Shown here: piece after piece, positions 15,949-22,338 of the stretch | How the letters are laid out: the number at the start of each line of letters is the position of its first letter | Position numbering within the stretch: the stretch's first letter is position 1 | Source: an uncultured Victivallales bacterium | GTDB lineage: Bacteria; Verrucomicrobiota; Lentisphaeria; Oligosphaerales; JAFGRS01 | Direction of reading: 5' to 3' | Length of the DNA stretch: 26,729 bases | Assembly: GCA_903834675.1 (NCBI GenBank) | Contig: CAILKC010000361.1 | Span: 1 to 26,729, forward strand | Notes under the pieces: model-generated | Told to the model about the DNA's origin: nothing | The model's input: the letters and a program-made list of their open reading frames with translations, nothing else | The model's database searches: none | Program-made: the position numbers and the translations under genes

Positions 15949-17562
15949 TCAAGCCTCGGAACCTGCTTTTTCCGCCCCGCCCAAGCGGTTCGACTCGCGC
16001 TCGAACAGGAAGTACTCCACCGAATCCAACAGCGCCTGCCAACTGGCTTCGATGATGTTGCCGCTTACCCCCACCGTCCCCCACAGAGCCTTGCCATCCG
16101 TGGACTCAATCAGCACCCGCGTCTTGGCGGCGGTGCCATCCGTGCCATCGAGGATGCGGACTTTGAAGTCCCGCAGGCTCATTTCCTGCACCTGCGGGTA
16201 GAATTGGGTCAACGCCTTGCGCAGCGCCAGGTCCAGAGCGTTGACCGGCCCATCGCCCTCGGCCGCCGTGATCTCGGCGCGGTCGCCAACCCTGATCTTG
16301 ATCGTCGCTTCAGAAAGGCATGGCGCTCCGGGACCGCGCTTTTCCACGATCACGCGGAAGCCATCCAGCTCGAAAAAGCTCCGGTGGTCGTGCATCAGTT
16401 TCTGGACCAGCACCTTGAACGAGGCGTCGGCACTCTCAAACTCGTACCCTTCGGACTCCAGGCGTTTCAGTTCAGACAGGATCTGACGCACCTCAGCGCC
16501 CTTGCCGTCCAACTTGATGTCGTGTTCCTCCGCCTTCAGCAGAATGTTGCTGCCGCCAGCCAGATCGCTGATCAGAATGCGCCGTCGGTTGCCTACCGTC
16601 GTGGGCGGAAGATGCTCAAACGTAGCAGCATTCTTCGACACCGCGTTGACGTGCATGCCGCCCTTATGCGCAAAGGCGGCACTGCCGACATAGGGCTGAT
16701 GCGGATCCTCGCCAACATTGGCCAGGGCATAGACGAATCGGCTGAGTTCGGTCAGCCGTTCCGGGTGCGGCTCAGACAGACAGGCCAGCCCCATCTTCAG
16801 GCTCAGAGCCGGAATGATGCTGCACAGGTTGGCGTTTCCGCAACGCTCGCCAAAACCGTTGATCGTCCCCTGGACGTGGCCGGCGCCGGCCCGCACTGCC
16901 GCCAGACTGTTGGCCACCGCACACCCAGCGTCGTTGTGACAGTGAATGCCGATGGCGACCCCCGGCAAGGCTTGCACCATCGCCGCCGTCACCTGCTCGA
17001 TGACCTGCGGCAACGTGCCGCCGTTGGTATCGCACAGGACGATCGTGCTGGCCCCGTTCGCCGCCGCCCGCCGCAACACCGCCAGCGCGTAGTCAGGACT
17101 ATCCGCATAGCCATCGAAGAAATGCTCCGCGTCGAAGATGACCTCCCGACCGTGGTCACGCAGGTAGCCGCAGGAACTGCCCACCATGTCCAGGTTCTCG
17201 TCTGCCGTCACCCGCAGGACTTCGTGTACGTGGAACAGCCAGCTCTTGCCGAAAATGGTGACTACTGGCGTGGCGGCCTCCAGGAGCGTCTGCAGGTTCG
17301 CGTCTTGCTCTGGCCCGGTGGCGGCTCGGCGGGTGCTCCCGAATGCCGCCAGGCGCGCGTGGGCCAGTTGCCGTCCGCGCATCGCCTCGAAGAACCCCAT
17401 GTCCTTCGGGTTGGAGCCCGGCCACCCCCCCTCGATGTAGCTCACGCCAAAGGCGTCCAGCCGTTCGGCAATGCGCACCTTGTCAATCTTGGAGAAGGTC
17501 ACTCCCTGGCTCTGCGTACCGTCCCGCAGAGTGGTGTCGTAGATGTGGATGAAGTCGGCCAT
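15949..17562 (-). CDS. cimA: (R)-citramalate synthase
   Basis: Condenses pyruvate and acetyl-CoA to citramalate, the threonine-independent entry to isoleucine. The 537-residue protein starts with the HMGL-like TIM barrel: YDTTLRDGTQ (8-17), FSKIDK, then IHCHNDAGCAVANS with the metal-binding His pair, and GTINGFGERCGNANL. The C-terminal part (about 400-520) is a LeuA-type allosteric domain with DGPVNALDLALRKAL and the segment SLRDFKVRILDGTDGTAAKTRV. The pattern DTTLRDGTQ plus YIEGGWPGSNPKD is that of the long citramalate-synthase family rather than LeuA, which would act on 2-oxoisovalerate. The ATG at 17562 follows GAGAGG and is preferred to the upstream ATG at 17619. It lies 79 bases after hom in the same orientation, so co-transcription is likely. 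Confidence 0.9.
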   Translation of the reverse strand: MADFIHIYDTTLRDGTQSQGVTFSKIDKVRIAERLDAFGVSYIEGGWPGSNPKDMGFFEAMRGRQLAHARLAAFGSTRRAATGPEQDANLQTLLEAATPVVTIFGKSWLFHVHEVLRVTADENLDMVGSSCGYLRDHGREVIFDAEHFFDGYADSPDYALAVLRRAAANGASTIVLCDTNGGTLPQVIEQVTAAMVQALPGVAIGIHCHNDAGCAVANSLAAVRAGAGHVQGTINGFGERCGNANLCSIIPALSLKMGLACLSEPHPERLTELSRFVYALANVGEDPHQPYVGSAAFAHKGGMHVNAVSKNAATFEHLPPTTVGNRRRILISDLAGGSNILLKAEEHDIKLDGKGAEVRQILSELKRLESEGYEFESADASFKVLVQKLMHDHRSFFELDGFRVIVEKRGPGAPCLSEATIKIRVGDRAEITAAEGDGPVNALDLALRKALTQFYPQVQEMSLRDFKVRILDGTDGTAAKTRVLIESTDGKALWGTVGVSGNIIEASWQALLDSVEYFLFERESNRLGGAEKAGSEA

Positions 17563-17641
17563 AGTGCCTCTCGCTCCCGGTTGTCCCCCTGATCCTGGGC
17601 GGCTCTGCCATCCCGCCACCGGCAGGTCCGGGCGCTTCCCT

Positions 17642-18940
17642 TCAGGTTGGATGCTCGATCCTGAACATCACCGGCGGCTCGACGATCTCGGCTAGTCCGC
17701 CCATCTCGCGAAGTGCCTGCTGAATCGCGACCTCCCGCGCCTGGTGGGTCAAGATGACCATGGGCACCGAAGGCTGGTCGATCTCCTGCTGCGTCACACT
17801 GGCAATGCTGATACTGTGGGAACCCAGAATGCCGCTCACCAAGGCCATCACGCCGGGACGATCCAAGGCCGTGAGCCGGATGTAGTAGCGACTGCTGATC
17901 TCGCTCATCGGCACAAACCGGTCATAGGCGTTGTGCGCCCGGAAGGCAGGCACCCGACGGTGCGATCCGTACTTCAGATTCAGGCTCACATCGACGATGT
18001 CCGCCACCACCGCGCTGGCCGTGGCATCCCGCCCGGCCCCACGGCCGTAGTACATCGTCCCGCCCACGGTATCGCCCCGCACCCAGACCGCGTTGAAAAC
18101 TCCGTCGACATGCCCCAGCAGAGAACGCATCGGAATCAGAGTTGGCTGCACTCGCATCTGCACCGCGCCGTCATTCTCCTTGATCACCGCCAGCAGCTTG
18201 ATGCGGTAGCCAAGCTCGGCCGCGTACCCAATGTCCTGCAGACTGACCGAGCGGATGCCCTCGATGTGCATGGGCTCCATGCCGAACCACTCGCCGTAGG
18301 CCAGCGAGGCCAGGATCGTGGCCTTGTGCGCCGTATCGATGCCGTCCACGTCCAGGGCGGGGTCCGCCTCGGCATACCCCGCATCCTGGGCCGCCTTGAG
18401 AACAACGTCGAAATCAGCCTTTTCCTTCTCCATGCGGGTGAGGATGTAGTTGCAGGTCCCGTTCAGGATGCCGACGATCTCCTTGATGCGGTTCCCCACC
18501 AGTCCCTCCCGCATGGCTTTGATGCAGGGGATGCCCCCACCGACGCTGGCCTCGTAGTAGACGTCGGCACTGGAGCGCTCCGCCGCCGAGAAAATCTCCT
18601 CGCCGTGCGTGGCCAAGAGCGCCTTGTTCGCCGTGACCACGGGTTTCCCCTTCTCCAGCGCTCGCAAGACAAACTGCTTCGCGATGCCCGTGCCGCCCAC
18701 CAACTCCACCACCAGATCCACATCGGGATCGTCGATCAGCCCGAAAGAGTCCGTCGTCAAGACTCCCGCGGGCACCCGCACCCCGCGATCCGTCGTGATA
18801 TCGAGGTCTGCGACTCGAGCCAGAACCGGCCGCAGGCCGGTGCGCTCGGCAATCAGATCCCCGTTGCGCAATAGGCAGTCAACCACCCCGGCGCCAACCG
18901 TCCCAAACCCGATGATCCCGACCCGGACTTCCGTCATCAT
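17642..18940 (-). CDS. hom: Homoserine dehydrogenase with C-terminal ACT domain
   Basis: Reduces aspartate semialdehyde to homoserine with NAD(P)H, the branch step to threonine and methionine. The 432-residue protein has the Rossmann motif GFGTVGAGV (11-19), Lys106 in TANKALLATHG, ILNGTCNYILTRM (158-170), and AEADPALDVDGIDTAHK (190-206) with the catalytic Asp/Lys residues. Residues about 352-427 form an ACT domain (YYIRLTALDRPGVMALVSGI), the usual threonine-feedback module of bacterial Hom. The frame is open to 19051 across the hairpin leader, but ATGATG at 18940 follows AGAGAGGA and is chosen. It precedes cimA, giving a pair of genes for the Thr/Met/Ile branch. A strong hairpin and a short open frame upstream suggest leader control. 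Confidence 0.94.
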   Translation of the reverse strand: MMTEVRVGIIGFGTVGAGVVDCLLRNGDLIAERTGLRPVLARVADLDITTDRGVRVPAGVLTTDSFGLIDDPDVDLVVELVGGTGIAKQFVLRALEKGKPVVTANKALLATHGEEIFSAAERSSADVYYEASVGGGIPCIKAMREGLVGNRIKEIVGILNGTCNYILTRMEKEKADFDVVLKAAQDAGYAEADPALDVDGIDTAHKATILASLAYGEWFGMEPMHIEGIRSVSLQDIGYAAELGYRIKLLAVIKENDGAVQMRVQPTLIPMRSLLGHVDGVFNAVWVRGDTVGGTMYYGRGAGRDATASAVVADIVDVSLNLKYGSHRRVPAFRAHNAYDRFVPMSEISSRYYIRLTALDRPGVMALVSGILGSHSISIASVTQQEIDQPSVPMVILTHQAREVAIQQALREMGGLAEIVEPPVMFRIEHPT

Positions 18941-18997
18941 AGTCGTATCCTCTCTGCCGGAGCGGGCGAAGCTTGCCCGTTCCGTGACGCGCCCAAA

Positions 18998-19039
18998 CAG
19001 AAAGCCCTTCCTGCCGCGGGGCGGGAAGGGCCGTTTCTG
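18998..19039 (-). terminator. Strong hairpin before hom (attenuator, or terminator of arfB)
   Basis: On the minus strand GCCCTTCC (19024-19031) pairs with GGAAGGGC (19004-19011), with inner GCC/GGC pairs and outer CAGAAA/TTTCTG (19034-19039 / 18998-19003). After the main stem comes TTTCTGTTT, a moderate T-rich tract. The hairpin is 58 bases before the hom start and 25 bases after a short leader open frame. A second small stem (GGGC-AAGCTTC-GCCC, 18962-18977) follows just before the ribosome site. Either an attenuator for hom or the 3' end of the arfB transcript would fit. Confidence 0.55.
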
Positions 19040-19063
19040 CACAGCAGGCACCGGGCCCCGAGG

Positions 19064-19114
19064 CTACGCCCCGACGCCACTCATAATCGTGCCCTGAAAG
19101 CGCTCGCTTCTCAT
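19064..19114 (-). CDS. Possible 16-residue leader peptide of hom-cimA (Thr-Ile-Met codons)
   Basis: An ATG-to-TAG frame between a candidate promoter (19163-19190) and the hairpin before hom would encode MRSERFQGTIMSGVGA. Residues 9-11 are Thr-Ile-Met, all end products of the pathways served by hom and cimA, and Val follows. Leader peptides of attenuators usually contain runs of the regulating residue; here there is only one of each, and the ribosome site (GGCGGG) is poor. A chance open frame is a real possibility. Confidence 0.25.
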   Translation of the reverse strand: MRSERFQGTIMSGVGA

Positions 19115-19162
19115 GTCTATACCCGCCGGGACGCATGCACCGGCACACAACCCCGTGGTCGT

Positions 19163-19190
19163 AATCTACCTGCGCCCCGCGCCAACGCAA
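19163..19190 (-). promoter_or_regulatory. Candidate promoter of hom-cimA
   Basis: On the minus strand TTGCGT (19185-19190) and TAGATT (19163-19168) are 16 bases apart. It lies after the arfB stop codon and would give a leader of about 215 bases that contains the short open frame and the hairpin. The long leader is what would be expected if expression were controlled by attenuation. Confidence 0.35.
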
Positions 19191-19220
19191 GCCCCTGCGA
19201 ACGGGTGAACGGGCGCCGCG

Positions 19221-19643
19221 CTAACCGCCCTCTGCATGATCCTGGCGCCCGCGCTTGGTATCCGCGCGGACCTTCTTACCGGCGAGCCGCCGCTCCTTCG
19301 ACGCCTTCGTGGGCCGGGTCGGCCGCCGGGGACGTGGCGGCACCGCGGCGCGGCGGATCAGTTCGCACAGGCGCTCGATGGCCTCGTCTATGTTCCGCCG
19401 CTGACTGCGATACGACTGCGCCGAGATGAGCAGCACGCCGTTCTGATCCACCCGGTTTCCCGCCAGCTTCAGCAGGCGTCGCCGGACCGCATCCGTGATG
19501 GCGCGGCTGGTGAGAATATTGAAGCGCAGGTCGACCGCCGTCTCGGTCTTGTTGACGTGCTGGCCTCCTGGCCCCGACGAGCGCGTAAACTCCAGCAGAA
19601 TCTCCTCGTCCGGGAGTTCGATGGCGTGCGTAACCCGGATCAT
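19221..19643 (-). CDS. arfB: Peptidyl-tRNA hydrolase / ribosome-rescue factor ArfB (YaeJ-like)
   Basis: A 140-residue protein of the codon-independent release-factor type, which frees stalled ribosomes lacking a stop codon. It has the catalytic SGPGGQHVNKTETAVDLRF (residues 23-41) with GGQ at 26-28, lacks the codon-recognition domain of RF1/RF2, and ends in a long basic tail (about 100-135, rich in Arg and Lys, with KASKERRLAGKK) that in the family enters the empty mRNA channel. Length and layout match E. coli ArfB. The ATG at 19643 has a modest GGGAG upstream. It lies between the amidohydrolase gene and hom on the same strand, with 180 bases upstream that contain a possible promoter of its own. 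Confidence 0.92.
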   Translation of the reverse strand: MIRVTHAIELPDEEILLEFTRSSGPGGQHVNKTETAVDLRFNILTSRAITDAVRRRLLKLAGNRVDQNGVLLISAQSYRSQRRNIDEAIERLCELIRRAAVPPRPRRPTRPTKASKERRLAGKKVRADTKRGRQDHAEGG

Positions 19644-19708
19644 CAGCCCATGCTCCCGAGGTTGGCCCGCGGAACTGAGGTGGCCTGGCAGAATTTATGC
19701 ATGGGGGT

Positions 19709-19727
19709 ACTATAGCCAGCCGCTGGC
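19709..19727 (-). promoter_or_regulatory. Possible arfB promoter with an operator-like palindrome
   Basis: On the minus strand the near-consensus -10 box TATAGT (19709-19714) directly follows the perfect palindrome GCCAGC-G-GCTGGC (19715-19727). The palindrome would occupy the -35/-10 spacer, a common place for a repressor site. No good -35 box is visible. The leader to the arfB ATG would be about 60 bases. Confidence 0.3.
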
Positions 19728-19823
19728 AGAAGTCCCCGAGACCCCGAGGTCCGAACCACGCAGACCACCGGCGATCTTGCCTGCCTGAAGCAGCGACGAG
19801 GCTAACCCGCAGCATCGGCGAGA

Positions 19824-20888
19824 TCACCCTGAAACGGGCGCCGCGAGGCCGCGCCCGTACAGCCTCTCGGCCACCCCGGCACACAGGCCCTGAGCGTTGC
19901 CCCAGAAGAAGCCCTCGAGGTCAGCCGCGGTCCAGCCGGCGCGCCGGGCCGCCTGCAGAATCGCCCGTAGCATCTCGTAATAGAAGAAGGTGAACTCCAC
20001 GGTGCTCCCGGGGTCATGGATGGCCGTGCCGATGGCGTACGGCTCGGCCATCAGGTAGGCGTACTGGTCGTTGATCTCCACCGACTTGCCGCGCAGCCAG
20101 GCGATCGGCGCGTCGCTGCCGAAGAGAATACGTTCGCGGGGAAAGTGGGTGAAGGCATAGTGCAGCACCTCTGGGTGGTTGACCATGGCCGTGTCCAGCC
20201 AGGCGTTCGGGCAGCGCGCGATACCGTCGAGGTTCCCGACCACGTTCTGGTACCAGTACGCCCTGCCGATATGCGCGAAGATGATCTGGGCCTGCGGATA
20301 GCGCTGGCAGAGCTCCACCATGTCGCGCTGGTTGTCGGGATCGGCCAGGCGGGACTCGCGGGGAATGTGCAGCATCACCGCCAAGCCCAGCGCGTTCGCT
20401 AACTCCATCTGCGCCGCTGGCAGGATATGCGGAATCCGCACCGCCTCGGCGTCCAGGCCGGTGACGTAACTGCGGTAGGGCTTGTAGCCGATCAGTCGAT
20501 GGGCGCTGAGGCGTTGCTCCAGCTCTGCCACCGAGTCCTCCGGCGCCACCAGCGCCAGGCCGAAGCGCGTCTGGTTGTCGGAAATACCTCCCGTGTAGCG
20601 CGCTGCCGCGGCGCGGTCGCACTGCCGATGCGGCGTCCCGAAGGACAGCATCCCCGCCGTCCGCCCCGCCAGCAGCGTCCCCGTGGCCTCCTGAAACTGC
20701 TCCAGCGTGTGCTCCCCACCGAAACGCCGGTAGCACTCCCGCGGCGGAAAGTCGAAGCCCGGCGGAAAACAGGCGCGCTCAAAGGCATGCACATGCGCAT
20801 CGAAGACGCGCTCCGGCAAGCCCTCGGCCGCCAGCCGCCCGTAGAGCTCCCGGTCCCTAGCCGTCAAGCTGACAGAGATGTCCTGCAT
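19824..20888 (-). CDS. Amidohydrolase-2 family metal-dependent hydrolase
   Basis: A 354-residue TIM-barrel protein with no signal peptide. Metal-ligand motifs typical of the amidohydrolase-2 (ACMSD-like) group are FDAHVHAF (29-36), the later histidines in AVMLHIPRES and IIFAHIGRAYW, and the aspartate in ILFGSDAPIAW. A lysine in LIGYKPYRSYV sits at the end of a central strand. Members hydrolyse or decarboxylate many small molecules, so the substrate cannot be given. The GTG/ATG choice is simple: ATG at 20888 follows GGGGGAGCG. The gene lies 109 bases after the M20 peptidase gene in the same direction; a joint role in breaking down an amide-bearing compound is possible but unproven. Confidence 0.82.
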   Translation of the reverse strand: MQDISVSLTARDRELYGRLAAEGLPERVFDAHVHAFERACFPPGFDFPPRECYRRFGGEHTLEQFQEATGTLLAGRTAGMLSFGTPHRQCDRAAAARYTGGISDNQTRFGLALVAPEDSVAELEQRLSAHRLIGYKPYRSYVTGLDAEAVRIPHILPAAQMELANALGLAVMLHIPRESRLADPDNQRDMVELCQRYPQAQIIFAHIGRAYWYQNVVGNLDGIARCPNAWLDTAMVNHPEVLHYAFTHFPRERILFGSDAPIAWLRGKSVEINDQYAYLMAEPYAIGTAIHDPGSTVEFTFFYYEMLRAILQAARRAGWTAADLEGFFWGNAQGLCAGVAERLYGRGLAAPVSG

Positions 20889-20997
20889 GTGCTCACGCTC
20901 CCCCGCCCATGATTCCAGTACTGACGGCTGTAACTACTTACGGTCAAGATCAACACGCATCACGCTGGCGCCTTCCCGGTTCAGCCGCGGCCCGCGC

Positions 20998-22296
20998 CTA
21001 CGTCCGCTCTTGCCTGCACCAGTCGCAAACGATGCGGCCGTAGATGCGCACGACGTTAAGAAGACTCTCGACCTCGACCCATTCATCCGCACTATGGGCG
21101 TTGTTACCGGTTGGGCCCAGGATGATCCCCGCGGGGACCCCGAGCCGGTAAAATAGGTACAGATCGCAGGGAAATGGCGCCCCGATGGCAGCCTGCGGCG
21201 TCCCGGTGACTGCCCCCGTATGATGCACGGCGCAGGCCGCCAGCGGGTGGGATGCGGGAAGCTGATAACCGTCCATCCAGCGCAGCCAGTAACGGTGCGT
21301 GGCGCGGATGCCGGTGCGCTTGCGGAACCCCTCCAGCCAGTGCTCAAACTGGCTCTCGATCGCCTCCTGCGACTCGCCCGGCATGGCTTCCCAGAAGAGC
21401 TCGACCTGGGCGCTTTCGGGCACGGCCAGACGCGCATCATCGCGCCAGTCGTTGGCGCTGACCTTGGTGATCATCCAACTGGCTGGGGTGGGGTTACTGG
21501 CGTAGGCTTCGGGGATCACGGTCCCGGCGTTCCGTTGCTTGCCGAACTCGATGATGCCTTGGATGAGGGCGGGCAGATCATGCACGGCCGGCTTGAGCGT
21601 ATCGCCGGCAAAGGTGACCCCCCCTTTCCCGGTGAGCGTGATGCGGGCGATGCGCAGACCGCGATGTGCTCGGTAGGGCACCAGGTTCGAGGGCTCCGGC
21701 AGCAGGACCGCGTCGGCGCCGCCGGAATGCAGCCGGGCTGCGAGGGTGCCATGGCCGCCGGCAAACTCTTCATCAACAACGCTTTCAACCGTTAGATCGC
21801 CAGCCAGTTCAATCCCCAGCTCATAGAGCATCATGGCCACCGCCGCGTTGGCGGCCACCCCGGCTTTCATGTCGTAAGCACCCCGGCCATAGAGGCGACC
21901 GTCCCGCAGGCTGCCGCTGACCGGACTCTCCGTCCACAGGGCCGGATCTCCCGCCGGAACGGTATCCATGTGACCGCTGAGGATGAGACTGCGCCCCGTG
22001 CTTGGCCGCCGCCCGGGAAGGCGCAGCGCCAGGTTGGGTCGGCCGCGGCAATCCACCTCACGCTGGCGCAACGGGTGGTCCTCGAGGCCCGGTACGGCCG
22101 CAATGTCGTAGCATTCGGCGGGGAGCCCGGCGCGCCGCAGCGCCTCAGCCAGAAACGCCTGGGCTTCCGCCTCGGCGCCATGCGGAGGATGATTCTCGGA
22201 GGGAATGCGCACCAGGTCCCGAGCCAGACCGATGATGCGGTCGCGCTGGCTTTCGACCCAGCCGTCGATGCGCGCAGTCCATGCTGATGCGGTCAC
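20998..22296 (-). CDS. M20-family metallopeptidase / deacylase (ArgE/DapE/CPG2-like)
   Basis: A 432-residue zinc-dependent aminoacylase or peptidase of the M20 clan, cytosolic. Visible are SGHMDTVPAGD (107-117; His109 and Asp111), GRGAYDMKAG (138-146; bridging Asp142), VDEEFAGGHG (174-183; catalytic Glu176 and metal Glu177), LLPEPS (198-203) and the C-terminal metal histidine in NNAHSADEWVEVES. In the lid domain the usual G-K-x-x-H-A motif reads GKGGVTFAG, so the conserved histidine that reaches into the partner active site is not at its normal place. The start is GTG at 22296, with a strong GGGAGGTGAAG. It begins 42 bases after the GH105-like gene. The substrate is unknown. Confidence 0.85.
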   Translation of the reverse strand: MTASAWTARIDGWVESQRDRIIGLARDLVRIPSENHPPHGAEAEAQAFLAEALRRAGLPAECYDIAAVPGLEDHPLRQREVDCRGRPNLALRLPGRRPSTGRSLILSGHMDTVPAGDPALWTESPVSGSLRDGRLYGRGAYDMKAGVAANAAVAMMLYELGIELAGDLTVESVVDEEFAGGHGTLAARLHSGGADAVLLPEPSNLVPYRAHRGLRIARITLTGKGGVTFAGDTLKPAVHDLPALIQGIIEFGKQRNAGTVIPEAYASNPTPASWMITKVSANDWRDDARLAVPESAQVELFWEAMPGESQEAIESQFEHWLEGFRKRTGIRATHRYWLRWMDGYQLPASHPLAACAVHHTGAVTGTPQAAIGAPFPCDLYLFYRLGVPAGIILGPTGNNAHSADEWVEVESLLNVVRIYGRIVCDWCRQERT

Positions 22297-22338
22297 GCCT
22301 TCACCTCCCTGGCACAGTCAAGGGTTCATCGCCGGGGC

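Noticed and set aside
15880..17592. 570-codon plus-strand frame
   Set aside because: It starts inside a tRNA gene and is antisense to the whole of cimA, whose motifs are intact.
17744..18874. 376-codon plus-strand frame
   Set aside because: Antisense to homoserine dehydrogenase; composition typical of a GC-rich shadow frame.
18941..19163. SAM riboswitch or T-box leader before hom
   Set aside because: I could not recognise the conserved cores of either class; the short frame plus hairpin is a better description.
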